A stretch of 64,000 nucleotides of DNA from NCBI GenBank assembly GCA_934045905.1, contig OW203764.1, positions 29,925,629 to 29,989,628 on the forward strand, read 5' to 3'. This stretch comes from Leuctra nigra. Its lineage: Eukaryota; Arthropoda; Insecta; Plecoptera; Leuctridae. Numbering within the stretch: the stretch's first letter is position 1; every line of letters begins with the position of its first letter. The notes under the pieces were generated by a model that worked only from the letters and a program-made list of their open reading frames with translations, made no database searches and was not told the origin of the DNA. Below are positions 1 to 11,083 of this stretch, one piece after another. Position numbers and translations under genes: made by a program.

Positions 1-209
1 GTTTAGGTCATCTTTTTTCCGTTTTTGTAAATTGGTTTGATTTCTCTCTCCTACGCTCATAAAGAAAAACTTGGCTGTTCCAAACAGTCTAGTGAGTCTC
101 CGAATAGTTGTAATAGCTGTATGACATGCTCAAATACTCCATCAATACCAATAGAATTTATTTTCAAGCTACGAAACATGTGTGAAAACAGTGTAATAAC
201 TAATTTCAG
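1..209. other. Intron upstream of the first visible odorant receptor exon
   Basis: This AT-rich stretch ends in a pyrimidine-rich 3' splice site (tttcag at 204-209). The next exon starts in mid-protein at a G-L-W-P motif, which in insect odorant receptors usually lies some tens of residues from the start. The initiating exon is therefore probably left of the window. I see no coding exon here. Confidence 0.6.
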
Positions 210-642
210 GTTTATGGCCCGTCAAGGATGAGAAAAAATTCGATATTTTTTACATCGTCCGACTCGTGATTCCCCGAATCATGCTCCTCTCCGGCGTGTA
301 CCTGACAACAACAACATGGCCCCTGGGCATATACAAGCATCGTCACGAAGCCTTGCTAGTGTTGGAGCAACTCATCATGGTGTTTGCCTTCCTCATGTGC
401 ATGTCGAAGCTAACCTGCATCTTGTGGCACAACAAAGAGTTCAAGAATTTGGTCGATACTTTGGGAACAATGTTTCATCGATCCATGCAAGGCACAGAAT
501 GGGAAAGGAAGCTCATGACAGATGTACTTCAAACCATGAAACTTGTTACGAAATTATATATTGGAGTCGTAGTCATGGTAACAGCCGCATACGTCTTGGG
601 CAAGATGCCTCTTTTGTTGCAGGCTCGTTCATTTTACTTCAG
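210..642 (+). CDS. Odorant receptor exon, TM1-TM3
   Basis: The exon opens after tttcag with two bases that complete a glycine codon (G-L-W-P) and ends AG before gtaaat. It encodes the N-terminal cytoplasmic end, TM1 (around I-P-R-I-M-L-L-S-G), TM2 (E-A-L-L-V-L-E-Q-L) and TM3 (L-Y-I-G-V-V-V-M-V). The reading frame runs on to a stop just past the donor, which supports the splice. Confidence 0.85.
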
Positions 643-3600
643 GTAAATAACTTGACTGTCAAGTTTACTTTGGCCTATGGTCTAATATAATAACATGTCC
701 CTCCCCTTTTCGGCCTTCAAGGTTTGGGGTCAATAAAAATATCTTGCCATTATTATTTCATCACATGATCACTGAATGTATTTACTTGATAATCTGTTTT
801 AGTTTATTCACATTTTGTTTTTAGTGGTTGGTATCCTTACGATGAGACATCAACTCCAATGTATGAAATTACGTTAATTTCCCACGCAGTACTTTACCTT
901 CTCGGCTGTTGGATTATTCTCGTAATTGATACTCTAATATTAGCCATTCTCATGCAAACCATTGCGCAATTCAAGATCCTGCGCCAAATCCTCGTCCACA
1001 TTCGTCAGATCGCCACCGAACGCGTCCTTCGGAGAACAGAAGGAGTCACTTCCAAGGTCACTGGTATGCAGTGTTTGAAAGACAAGAAAACTGATCATAA
1101 AGATGCCGAACACCTAAGATCTCGCTCCCTACTTAATGATCAGGTGGAAATGCGAGACTTACCCACACCAAGGACGTGCTGGGTTGCTCAAAGTAAAATG
1201 CCATCCATTTCACCAGTTAACCTTGAAACCATAGGCAGGAAGCGAAGGGTACAATTCCAACTGAATAAGGTGATGAGAAATGCACCAGATCCAAATACGT
1301 GTTCGGTTGCTCAAAGAGCAAAACTATCAACTTCAAATTCAAATTGGATTGATTTGGAAATGAGGAAACTACTCAAAGAGTGCATTGGGCAACATGCGGA
1401 ATTATTACGGTACGTAAAATTAACTCCGACATTTTAAGTCGGGGCAACGCATGTTTGAACTTTCAGCAGAATGCGCTGATAGTCAGTTAATTCTGCTAGA
1501 CCGAGAAAGGCAACATTGCAAGTGGAGCGCGCAATGAAGTCTTTCTCGGCCTAGCAGAATAAGTGACGTTCGCTCCATCGGGTGAGAGTTTCCTTCAAAA
1601 GACGTAAGCTTGAGTACTTGGGACACACCGGGTGGCGCAAAAAAAATCCTCCTGATTGAAAAGCCACTATATCTAAACTATTATAGACAGGATTCTGACA
1701 TTTGTACACATATTAGAAAACATACCAAAATTTAATATGTGAAAGTTTCTAACATATTCATGTATTAGGAAAAAAGTTGCAAATGATTGAAATTACAGTT
1801 CAAAGATCATATTACCAGACGAAATTAATTTAATGAATTAATTTAGAGTTACTTTGTAGGATGAGGTGAATTTATGTAGTATATTTATGAATTTCTAAAT
1901 AAACATACAACTATGTTTAATGAATCTATGCGAATTTGTTTTTGATTTATTAAGTGGGTTGGTCTCAAATGAATTTATGTAACTTTCTTCCAATTCATCG
2001 TTGGAAATTCAGTCACAATAACTTTTCTCTCCATATCTCCTCTTTAAGCCACGTCTCATAAGATACATCCTTTACTAAGGCCGGGTAGGACCAAAATTGG
2101 ATTAAGTTAACTATCGATAGTTAGTGAAAGTTAGTGAATCCCATTGGCTTTGGAATTCGCGCGAACTGGATTCATTGGTTAACTGCTCACTAACTATCGA
2201 TAGTTAGCTAATCCAAAGTTGGTCCTACCCGGCCTAAATGGAGTCATTTTTATGTCAAATTATGATCAACGCAAACTTACTTATGTACAAAACAGGTGAT
2301 CCCTTTTAACAAGCTTCTGGTTCTTGTTTAAACGCGCGCTTCTTAAACGCTGGAATAAAGGGAAGATTGAGGACAACGTAGACCTGGCATGAGGACTTCG
2401 TGGCTCAAGAATCTGAGGGATTGGTCCTTGTTCAGAGCTGTAGCCTCCAAAGACATGAGATAGAAATGATGATTGCCAACCTTCGTTAGAAGAAGGCACG
2501 AGAGAAAGAAAAATATTAAGTTTAAATAAGATTTCGTGAAATCATTCATTCCAGATATGCTCGATTGTTCGAGAAGGTACTCCAGTACATGTTTATGACC
2601 CAGTTGCTGTGCAATCTCGTAGCTATTGCATTTGCCTGCTTGTATCTGACACTGGTAAGTATTTATTGCATGAAATCCCTGCCCCTTTATTATTGTATTA
2701 AGTTTAAACAATGCCAAGCAGTGCGATTTAGTTTGGATTTTTTAAATTTTAAATTTATATAGGAAATGAAATGTTTCTCAATAGATACACTTGTCAGTTA
2801 TTCTGTTAGGCCGAGAAAGACTACATTTACATTGCAAAGGTGAGCGCGTAATGTAGTCTTTCTCAGCCTAACAGAACAACTGACGAGTGGCTCCGTCCGT
2901 AGACGTACGCTGTCCAGACTGTAACTTCAAATTATACACCTTATTTCTTTTTCTTCTTCTTTAACTTTTATTCTAAGATATATTCCTGTTCATTACCAAT
3001 AATTTAATGCGTTCTTGTAATAAGCTTATCATTCTAAGGAGTCCTTCCATCTCTTGTTTGGACGTCCAATTCTTCTCTTTCATCGGGGCCGATTGTCTCG
3101 TGCCATCCTAACTAATCGCCCTTGATCCATCCTTGAAATGTGCTCATCCCAATCACAAAGATGTCTTCTTTCCTTAATCCAATCAGCCACATCTGTAACT
3201 CTGCAGGTGTCCCTTATACTTTCATTCCGTATCCGATCCAGTCTAGATTTACCGAATATTCTTCTTAAGACTTTCATTTCGGTTACCTGCGACTGATGTC
3301 TTGTCTTGATGACTGCTCCATTCAATTCGTTTAGTATACCTAGGTACTTCGAGATATTTGAAATTGGATTTGATTCTACATTTCAGATGCCTCCACTGGA
3401 CGATAAAGTAATTGTGTTCGCCACAATGATGGTCGTGTGCTTGCTCGAAATGGGAATTGTTTGCTTCCTCTGCGAAGAACTTCGAGAAGAGGTAGGATGG
3501 AGTGACAGTTGAGATGCTATAATTAAGAATAAGGTTCCTTCGACCATGCGTGGAATTCTGATATATACTCATCTCTCTCCTTTCTTTTCCTCTGACTTTT

Positions 3601-6600
3601 GTGAGAACATTGATACAGCCCCCCCCCCCCCCCCCACTGCTGTGCCTTATCGCTGTGGTGGGGTTTGTGTTGGCCAATGATCCCATGAAGCTACGCCGGC
3701 GAGCATATGCTCACGTGTAAGGGCTACTCATGCCGGACAGGTCAGTGGTGAGGCCCAGACAAAGAGCAGCCAGGGTCGACCTATCCATGCCCTCCCTTGA
3801 ATTTGCGGTCCACTCGGGCCGGCCTCCCTCCTCGAGATGGTGATCCCCCTGAAATCGGGTTCCACCGGCCTGAATCCTTACTCCCCCCGGTCCGTCCCCA
3901 TTCCGGCCTGGCCTTCTTACCAGTGCTGTACTCCCCCGGATCGGGCCCGTTAGGTCGACCCTCCCCAAAAATAATGTGCGCAAAATAACCTCGTCGTTGA
4001 GGCGCCGTTAAACCACAATTATCTCATCTTTGAGACAGCCGCCTTGATGCATGCAATATTATTTTTAGGACTGCGTTTTGTAGAGTTTTTGGAGGTTTCA
4101 GTGTAGAGTCATATGTGCCTCCCCAAGCAATGATCCCATATTGTTGAGTTGACTGAACAATGGCAAAGTACACAGTTTTAAGCGTATTAAGATCTCTTTG
4201 GTTGTACTTGTTACATGCTACAGAGCTCGCTGGTGAAGGACGCCATCTACAGCTGTGATTGGATGGAAGCGTCTGCGAGTTTCAAGAAGGCCATGAACAT
4301 CATGATGTCGAGAGCTAATACTCCTGTTGTTATTGAAGTAGCTGGATTCGTTCCATTATTGCTGCATACATTCGTCAGTGTAAGTTGAACTCCATCAGAA
4401 AATTGTTCCAAAAATGTATTCAAACTTATTTTAAAGCAATATCAAGTCAACACGTTGCGAACAATTATTTTGAATAATTAATCTAATTGACGTAGGTATT
4501 GTTTAAAAATTAATTGTTCATTACTGGTTTGTCCAAAAATCAAGTAGCTAATAAATGCACAAAAAAGATGCGCCAAGAATATTTTTATTTTTCAAAATTA
4601 TTTTTGAATTAAAATGTTGATTTGCCCTAATTTTTGATATCAAGCTTTACAGCAATGAAATTTAGACATTATTTTTTTAGTTGGGGAGGCTGTTCTTTTT
4701 ACGCGGAGTATTTTATCGTTATACTAATCCCTTTTTAATTTATACTACCTACCTGTAACCAGGGCATCGAACCCGATCGTTTACGGGTTCAGGTTCGGGT
4801 TCGGGTTCAGGCAAAAAATTAATAAGGGTTCGGGTTCAGGTTCAGGCAAAAAATAATACGGGTTCGGGTTCAGGTTCGGGTTCAGGCAAAGCAATAATAT
4901 GGGTTCGGGTTCAGGTTCGAGTTCGGGTTCGGGTCCGGCTCCACACTTAGATTAATCAGTACGTGCCACATATTTAAGTTTCAAACCAATAAATTTTCTT
5001 GTGTACAGTTTATTAAATTTTAATTATACCTATCAACAAACTTCATTTAATTTGACTTAATTTTTTTGGCAATGCTTTATCATTGAGCGCATTTTGAACT
5101 GACGTAAGGGACTCATAGTTGTACGCAGAATGAATCATTGAGGGGGGTGGGGGGCTGAATGATGAGTCTGAATTTACGCGATTTTTGGCATATGAATTGT
5201 AAATGCGTTTTGATTTTCTAAAAAAAATTGGTTGACACAAAAAATGCTTGTCGTGTGTTGGGATATGGATATATTTTATATATCCACTAAAAAATTTCAA
5301 GTGGCCAAAACAGAGCTATACTATTAAGAACATATGAGCAGAAAGTTCCCGTTTCGGGGGCGAAGCCCCCGTAGATTTTTTTTCCATTGTCATTAATTTG
5401 TGTGCAATTTTGAGGCATTTTGAACCGGGGTTTAAGGAAATTGAAATACACATATTCATATAAAAATAATATTTTTTTAAAGTAATTCTGAGTCTTTCAT
5501 ACAATATTATTTTTTTAATTGCTTTGTTTTCTATAAAATAAGTACTTAGATCCCGTCGAATGGGTAGAAATGTTAACCATTCTGTGAAATGACGGCAGAA
5601 TTGGGATTTCAGACATCTAGTTTGCCCCGCAGGGAGATTTTTCATTTTATTCCTCCTATAACGAATTTGGGACTCTAAAAGCCATGATTTACATTTTGAA
5701 AAATATTTTTAGTGTTGCTGAAGTATGAGGGGGGGGGGGGGGCAGGAACCCACCTCCGGCGCCTCCGTTGTGAAAACCTATTATGGGACTGTAAGTCGAA
5801 AATAAGACAAAGTCCTTTTATAATTAAGGTCATGAATATCTCGAATAATACGTCTTCTTTTCTTCTTCTTACCCATTTCACTTTGCCTCAAGACAAAACT
5901 ATTTGGTTAGGTTATTTGGCATGGAGACACACGCTTATAATTCATGATTCGTATCCTCACATAAAAAATATACCTAAGTATACTTTGAAATATAAATTTA
6001 ACATTTTCAATAAAATTATTAAATATAAAATTAATTTAATTTAATTTAAAAACCCATAAAAAAACCTTAAAAAATATGGGTTCGGGTTCAGGTTCGGGTT
6101 CACAAATATTATTTATAAGGGTTCGGGTTCGGGTTCAGACAAAGAAGTAATACGGGTTCGGGTTCGGGTTCAGGTTCACAAAAAATACGGGTTTTTTCGG
6201 GTTACGGGTTCGGGTTCGGGTTCAGGTTCGGGTTCGATCCCCTGCCTGTAACACATTGAACGCTAGGGAAAGTACGCTATAAGTCACTTAAAAAAAAAAA
6301 AATGAGTTGAAGCTTGCAGTGATTTTTATAAGCTTTAAGAATATTCCCTTGGTTTGTAGAAACTATTGCCTCAAAATCCAACAAAAGCAATTGAAATATC
6401 GATCTGATAGAAGATAGATACAAGTTTCAACATAACTTCGTTTATCTCAGTTTCATCATAATGTGACTTATAGCGTTCTTCCCCTGTGCCCTTCAATTTT
6501 GATTGACAATTCTAATACTCAATTTAGGTAATAATTCTAATAATTTTACTGTAACCAAACAATCTTAAAATTATTAACAGATTTCTGCGTTTCAAATTTT

Positions 6601-6815
6601 ATATAAAAATAGTTAGAATTTTTAATTATTTTAAATATTATTGCATGTCATTATTGATTAACAAGCTAAATATATGGTCAAATGTTTTAAGGACAGCTGT
6701 CAATGGTTTTCTCTCAACTAATTACTCGTACCTCTGTTCTTTATTACAGGTATCTCAGGTCACTTGCGAGTACTACATAGCAATGAAGAAATCATTCCAG
6801 TTAAATCACGCTTGA
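210..6815 (+). CDS. Odorant receptor (7tm_6 family), 5'-partial, six exons
   Basis: This is an insect odorant receptor, a seven-helix subunit that forms an odour-gated cation channel with the co-receptor Orco in sensory neuron membranes. Exons are 210-642, 825-1409, 2555-2654, 3387-3491, 4224-4379 and 6750-6815. All junctions are GT-AG and the phases join (2, 2, 0, 0, 0). About 480 codons are visible, already longer than the usual 380-420. Hydrophobic stretches fit seven helices: three in the first visible exon, one in the next, one each in the 2555 and 3387 exons, and the last across the final two. The final exons keep family features: a Y-x-x-x-W turn (YSCDW), an A-x-x-x-M-x-x-R-A-like stretch, and a T-F-V-S segment before a short tail. 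The excess length is a TM4-TM5 loop of about 145 residues. It is not Orco, whose sequence is highly conserved. Family assignment is firm; ligand and subfamily are unknown. Confidence 0.88.
825..1409 (+). CDS. Odorant receptor exon, TM4 and long cytoplasmic loop
   Basis: The exon starts after ttttag, where its first base T completes an AGT codon, and ends CG before gtacgt. It encodes the W-Y-P-Y-D ectodomain turn, TM4 (G-C-W-I-I-L-V-I-D), and then a hydrophilic loop of about 145 residues. In the inverted topology of insect receptors this loop is cytoplasmic. Two segments 41 codons apart, starting at 1150 and 1273, share the pattern M-R-x-x-P-x-P-x-T-C-x-V-A-Q. This points to an internal duplication. 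Confidence 0.83.
1482..1567. repeat. Short foldback MITE (family A, copy 1)
   Basis: The element is a hairpin of about 86 bp. Its arms TTCTGCTAGACCGAGAAAG and CTTTCTCGGCCTAGCAGAA are nearly perfect inverted repeats, and the outer ends GTCAG/GTGAC extend the pairing. A related copy lies at 2793-2884. Both are in odorant receptor intron 2 of the visible gene. There is no coding capacity and no clear target duplication. Confidence 0.7.
1625..1800. repeat. Degenerate fragment related to the 47.8-kb foldback element
   Basis: The stretch carries an end-like sequence (caccgggtggcgcaaaa) and an internal attagaaa...aatatgtgaaagtt stretch. Both resemble the left arm of the foldback element at 47759-48482. 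It is too diverged to delimit. Confidence 0.35.
2079..2234. mobile_element. PIF/Harbinger-like MITE, 156 bp, TSD TAA
   Basis: The terminal inverted repeats are GGCCGGGTAGGACCAAA...TTGGTCCTACCCGGCC. Sub-terminal arms also pair around the repeated AACTATCGATAGTTAG. The element is flanked on both sides by TAA (2076-2078 and 2235-2237). A 3-bp TWA duplication is typical of PIF/Harbinger. There is no ORF, so it is non-autonomous. Confidence 0.8.
2555..2654 (+). CDS. Odorant receptor exon, TM5
   Basis: This 100-nt exon runs from after attccag to before gtaagt. Its first base completes an arginine codon with the upstream CG, and it ends in phase 0. It encodes the end of the loop and TM5 (M-T-Q-L-L-C-N-L-V-A-I-A-F). 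Confidence 0.85.
2793..2884. repeat. Short foldback MITE (family A, copy 2)
   Basis: The ends GTCAGTTATTCTGTTAGGC and GCCTAACAGAACAACTGAC are inverted repeats, and the inner arms (GAGAAAGACTACATT) also pair. It is the same family as the element at 1482-1567, at the same intragenic scale. Confidence 0.72.
3026..3330 (-). pseudogene. LINE reverse transcriptase C-terminal fragment
   Basis: Read on the minus strand, this is the C-terminal end of an RTE-like/endonuclease-RT LINE protein. It has the L-R-R-I-F-G-K-S-R-L-D-R-I-R-N-E-S-I block, a V-A-D-W-I-x-x-R-R segment, an H-I-x-R-M-D-x-x-R-L segment, and a G-R-P-x-K-R-W-K-D end. A stop lies between the last two blocks. It sits in an odorant receptor intron, antisense to the gene, ending about 57 bp before the 3387 exon. 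It is a dead fragment. The clade is inferred from the motif pattern only. Confidence 0.75.
3387..3491 (+). CDS. Odorant receptor exon, TM6
   Basis: This 105-nt, phase 0-0 exon lies between atttcag and gtagga. It encodes M-P-P-L-D-D followed by a hydrophobic TM6 (V-I-V-F-A-T-M-M-V-V-C) and an acidic end. Confidence 0.85.
3619..3635. repeat. Poly-C tract (17 bp)
   Basis: An uninterrupted run of C lies in the odorant receptor intron, just 5' of the GC-rich repeat. It is one of several long C/G runs in the window. Confidence 0.9.
3711..4018 (+). mobile_element. GC-rich SINE-like repeat, copy 1
   Basis: This 308-bp stretch is strikingly GC-rich in an AT-rich intron. It is homologous to 34284-34606 in the opposite orientation. 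The end cgccgttaaaccacaa resembles 3' ends of arthropod SINE-like retroelements, and the other copy has a short tandem tail there. I see no RNA polymerase III boxes, so the SINE label is an inference. The overlapping frames are incidental. Confidence 0.6.
4053..4206 (-). pseudogene. Fragment of a non-LTR reverse transcriptase
   Basis: The minus strand encodes about 50 residues: L-N-T-L-K-T-V-Y-F-A-I-V-Q-S, then Q-Y-G-I-I-A-W-G-G-T-Y. This matches the region after the palm in the LINE at 40101-42484 (L-V-Y-Y-A-L-A-Q-S-I-I-Q-Y-G-I-V-G-W-G-G). It is a short dead remnant, ending within 20 bp of the next odorant receptor exon. Confidence 0.75.
4224..4379 (+). CDS. Odorant receptor exon, start of TM7
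   Basis: This 156-nt, phase 0-0 exon lies between atgctacag and gtaagt. It encodes S-S-L-V-K-D-A-I-Y-S-C-D-W, the conserved segment before TM7, and most of TM7 (V-A-G-F-V-P-L-L-L-H-T-F-V-S). Confidence 0.86.
4567..4718. repeat. Old copy of the CACTCCGTG foldback family
   Basis: Scattered matches (gatgcgccaag, ttgatatcaa, tttttacgcggagtatttta) are in the same order as one arm of the foldback elements at 11084 and 57535. It is heavily decayed. Confidence 0.45.
4782..4945. repeat. Sub-terminal (GGGTTC)n array, left end of the hAT element
   Basis: Repeated gggttc/aggttc hexamers are broken by short aggcaaaaaa spacers. They mirror the right array, in the same orientation rather than inverted. 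In hAT elements sub-terminal hexamers commonly serve as transposase binding sites. That role is inferred here. Confidence 0.75.
6077..6238. repeat. Sub-terminal (GGGTTC)n array, right end of the hAT element
   Basis: The hexamers and spacers match those of the left array, ending in the 3' inverted terminus. The repeat density rises toward the tip. Confidence 0.75.
6750..6815 (+). CDS. Odorant receptor last exon
   Basis: This 66-nt terminal exon follows ttattacag in phase 0 and ends with TGA. It encodes V-S-Q-V-T-C-E-Y-Y-I-A-M and a short basic/polar tail, which fits the extracellular C-terminus of the family. Confidence 0.85.
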   Translation, partial: VSQVTCEYYIAMKKSFQLNHA

Positions 6816-7102
6816 ATACCGAAACAAATAATTGCCCAGTTGAAACTGAAGAACGTTATTGCTGCCACGTTGAATCTACAGTAGAGAGCGCCATTAGAGA
6901 GACGGGTTTTGTTGGAACTACAATTAGACGTTAGGCGGAGGAAGTTCGACGCCCGCAAGACGCTCGTCTCTAGGGCGTCCCGGCGGCCCGGAAACATCTT
7001 CAATGAACCTGCTTCGTGTGGTGTGTGTGTGGGGGGGGGATGCATAAACCTTCGATCATATCCATAAGGCCTAATGTTACTGATACGTGCTACATCATGG
7101 AA

Positions 7103-7113
7103 AATAAAATAAA
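7103..7113 (+). promoter_or_regulatory. Candidate polyadenylation signal of the odorant receptor
   Basis: Two overlapping AATAAA hexamers lie 288 bp past the stop codon. They are the first good signals downstream. Confidence 0.5.
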
Positions 7114-7585
7114 TTGTTTATGAAGGAAGTTTGTGATAAATAACTTAGAGTTGACTAAATTATACCTTAGGGTTGATATTTTTTCATTGATATTTACGTA
7201 ACTTGCAATACGAATTCTGAGTACTATCGATATACAGATATAGAAAGCGTGTGAATTGATCACGATTTATTTTTAAAAATATCGAATATCGAATTCTCAA
7301 ATATCGAGAAAATAAGGAACACGACTGACCTCTGGTGGATTCTTTGGTACTATTCATAATGGAGGATATAAAGGGTTTATTTATGTAAATAAATGATAAT
7401 TTGCTTAAGTTGAAAAAGTAAATCTTAAAAGTAAACTTGTAACTAAATCTAAATTTAATTTGTTTCTCCTTTTTCACTGCCCTATGGAAACACGAACATC
7501 AAAATAAAAAAGTCCATATAAAAAGTTTCCTGCCAGAAGTGGCTCCATCACGTATCGCTTATATTTTGTTCGAATTATTTAAGGC

Positions 7586-7707
7586 CAATCAACACTAGCA
7601 ACTTTTGGTGGATAAACTTGGTACTGCTCGAGCGGATAGTCACTTTAGTAACTATAATGTGACTGTGCGCATGTGCAATACCAAGTTTCTCAACCAAATG
7701 TTGATTG
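7586..7707. repeat. Small degenerate foldback element
   Basis: The ends CAATCAACA and TGTTGATTG, then TTTGGT...AAACTTGGTA and TACCAAGTTT...ACCAAA, pair as imperfect inverted repeats over about 120 bp. It is MITE-like and shows no TSD. Confidence 0.5.
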
Positions 7708-10700
7708 TTACGGCTTTAATAAAGCACGTAGCATTGAAAGCAGAGAAGCAGAAGATTATTCAGCCTCATCGCAATTCGTTGTTCATTGTACTTTGTTTTT
7801 ATATGGAAGTATTCTAAATTTGTAGGGAATATAAGCAATTCAGTTCTTCTTCATTGTAAGATGACTATTTTTATTTAAATACTTATTAGTAACACACTGT
7901 TGAAATCTGATGATGACCAATCTACCTAACATGGTAAAAATGTTGTTATAACGAAAACACCACGATTGAGTCTTAAAATAATGCATTCTATTAAATATTA
8001 TTAGTATGGAAACTGAATACATCGAAATAAGACAAATCTATAAATGCAATAAATATTACTTAATCTCTGGGATGAAAACTCATCGACAGAGTGTCGATAT
8101 CCCGATGTAGTCGATCGACATCTCACATACAAGATAACCCAGTGTTTGGCTTGGCGGTAACTATGGCAACTGCCTGATTATCTTTCTGAGATGTAAATCC
8201 AGAGAATAGATCATAAAATAAGAAGGGCTATCTTTAGGTGATTACTTTGATCACTCGAATGGTTCGTTTCCACGCTTGACAGCATCGTATAACAATATTT
8301 GTTTTGATCTGAAATTATGTAAAACAATAACCACTTACAGTTCTACCAATTTTACAACTGGTGGCAGAGGTAGGTAATTTAAAATAAAATGTAATATTTG
8401 AAGTCCATGTTATACAAATGTATGCAAAAAGCTTTCCTATAATTACTTTTATTGAAGTGTATGTTGAATTGTTAATAAAAAATAGTAGTTTTATTCGGAT
8501 ATATTTTCAATTTTTTTGAATGGATAACGTTTTGTAATTTGTAAGTAAAATACACCTTGACTCTCTTATCTTGTGTAATTGACGGACCGCTTATTGAAAG
8601 TACAGGGAAAGATCAATACAAGTCCTGCACTCTTGGAGAAAATGAGATTGACATTTTGTGTTTTGTATGAGTTTTCAAAATATTCTCGCGGTTTGAACAA
8701 AATAATGATGCAATTCCTTAAAAAAATGCAGCTGACTTTTCCTTTTCATAAGCGTTTGTCTTCGAAATGTTTGAAATGGACTCGTATCATTCTTTCCATG
8801 TACCCTTCAATTTGCTAAATCTCAATTTAGCTAATTGTGGTAATCGCATAGATTCACAACGATTCAAGGTTTCAAAATGTTTCATCATAATATTATCCAA
8901 TTGTGTACAATGAAATGTTGAATTAGCTTTATCGCGCATGCGTATTGCGACCTGCAATAACCGTATCAATCGGATCAGCAATCAGCTGGCAGCGCGGGAT
9001 CAGCAAGTTATCAGCAGAGTCGAGGTTCATCGGCGGAAAGTAATTATCAGTGTCACAAAACAAACATCACGTGACCCACTCGCTTCGCTGAATGCCACCC
9101 TTATAATCTTCCGATGTAGTGAGCATAACGAACTATATAAGCCAATCGTAACGAAAAAAAACATTCGATTTGTGTTGTTTGATGTGACCAACGGATGTGA
9201 TATGATTTTAGCTGTGGATATTACTTCTAAACCTTTCATTTTTGAATAAAAACATACAAACAAATAATATGTGAAATTGTTGTGTATATAGTGGTGTACT
9301 TTGTAAATGTATTGTAAGCAAATTAAATGCCACATTATCAGAGAGAAATGAAAATATATCGTGGGAATGCCAAACTGAGATAATGGCGATGTTAATATTG
9401 GAAGTACGCAAAGGAGACGTTCCATAACAAATAGAAAAATATTGTACACATAAATGGGTTTAATATTTATTAAATTATCATTTGTTCGTTATAACATTAT
9501 CTAGAGCGTTCAGCTTAAAATTAAGTTATTTGAGTTTAGCTGAACATTCAATTTTCTCCTTTACTAAATTAACTGGTATTTCTGAACACACCCGGGACGT
9601 GTGTGTTATTTTTTTTATTTTTTTAATATAAAAACACTTTTTTGAAATAATTGGACTTGACAGTTTCTTCTCCAAGCCCACGATATATCCAAAGATAACA
9701 ATATACGTACTCACTGCCAAGAGTTTGAAATATAATTTGATCGTAAAGGGCTGAGACAATGCAAATTTTATAATACATTGACTGAGTAAAAAAAAAATCC
9801 AAACTTACGACATAATTAATTGTCTCCAAACTTACAGATGTTCATGAGATTTAAAAATTTGACTAAACTCAATTTTTTAATGATGAAGCAACTTTGGGAC
9901 AGAAGTGTCCATCAGTATTTGGATTGATTAATAAAAATTGTGGAGATAACAAGCTAACAACTAATACGGTATAGAGTTTCAAATATTGCAGTTCAAGGTA
10001 TGTTCAAATATTAACTATTGTTTGCCTTTGATTAAATATGATGGTATTTACAAAGATATTTAAACTGATTTTTGTTTCAAAAGCCAATTAAAATAATTAC
10101 TATCTGCGGTTGCGTAATGCATAAATAAAATAACTCGTGTACTACATACCTGTATTGAGAATCTTTAAATATCAGTCCGGAACAAAGAAATGAATCGTGA
10201 TCTTTACAAATCTCTTCGCTTATCGTCATCCGTTAAGTCTCATAAACCTCTCCTTTCAACAAAAGCTCTTCAAAGCACAGAAGTAAAATGAGAGTTACTT
10301 CTGATATCACATCCCAGATCAATTCCATGTCTCCAAGAGTAAAGCATCCCACTTTGACGAGCCCGTAGCTTCCAATTCCACGCTAAAGTGATAATATCTC
10401 TATGCTACCTAGAGATCTAGAGCATCAAATGGCCATCTCTTCTTAGCAATTGAATTAGTCTCTACGGTCGAGAAAATGGATCAAGTTTCCACGCACCGTG
10501 CTTCAGGCGAGACCTTGTTGATGCTGGTACTGAGATCAACTCAAACCTGGCCAAGTTTCTCGTCCGAAATTCAGCCTTTCTGAGTAGTGTATTATCATTA
10601 GGCGATTTGTTAGAAAGAGCATTTGAATTTGCCTCGAAGTGGTTGAGCTTACGTCAAACTATTTTCGTGATTAACTCTGCGAAGGGATTAGACGAGTTTT

Positions 10701-11083
10701 GGCTATAAATTCTGGTAGGTAAACGGATTATTGTGAACACAAAGGTATAGTTTACTCAATGCTACGTGACAAATTGATACTCGTAATATTGTTGGAATAT
10801 TTGTTAATGATACTATTTTGTTTTGTGTCCCTTTGTCTACACTAAATGTCATATCCAGGGGTATATAATAATTATAGAGACATAGAGGAGTATCTTTAAT
10901 ATAAAATTCACTTGTATCAACTTGAGCAACATTATAAACTAATCATACTATAACCATATTTTTATATACGTGAGGAGTTTTGATTTTATGGATATTGTCA
11001 AATGTATATTTTTTGAACTAATGATTAAATGAAAGCACCATATCATTTGTAATAATAAAATAATACAATCCTGTAGTAATTGT

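Larger units (their letters stand above)
4760..6244. mobile_element. Non-autonomous hAT element, 1485 bp, 8-bp TSD
   Basis: The ends are CAGGGCATCGAACCCG and CGGGTTCGATCCCCTG, imperfect inverted repeats starting with the hAT-typical CAGGG. The flanks carry an exact 8-bp duplication CCTGTAAC (4752-4759 and 6245-6252), the hAT hallmark. Just inside both ends are dense GGGTTC/AGGTTC hexamer arrays. The internal frames of about 110 codons show no transposase motif. It sits in the last odorant receptor intron. Confidence 0.85.
6816..11083. other. 3' UTR and AT-rich intergenic region
   Basis: Beyond the receptor's 3' UTR I see no coding exon. The short frames have no recognisable domains and AT-driven composition. 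It contains one small foldback element (7586-7707). The rest looks like unique or old repeat DNA. Confidence 0.6.

Noticed and set aside
2343..2717. Minus-strand frame of 124 codons over an odorant receptor exon
   Set aside because: It is the shadow of the TM5 exon and adjoining introns on the opposite strand.
4782..6238. Interstitial telomere repeats
   Set aside because: The hexamer GGGTTC is not the insect TTAGG repeat. The arrays sit at both ends of an element with hAT termini and an 8-bp TSD.
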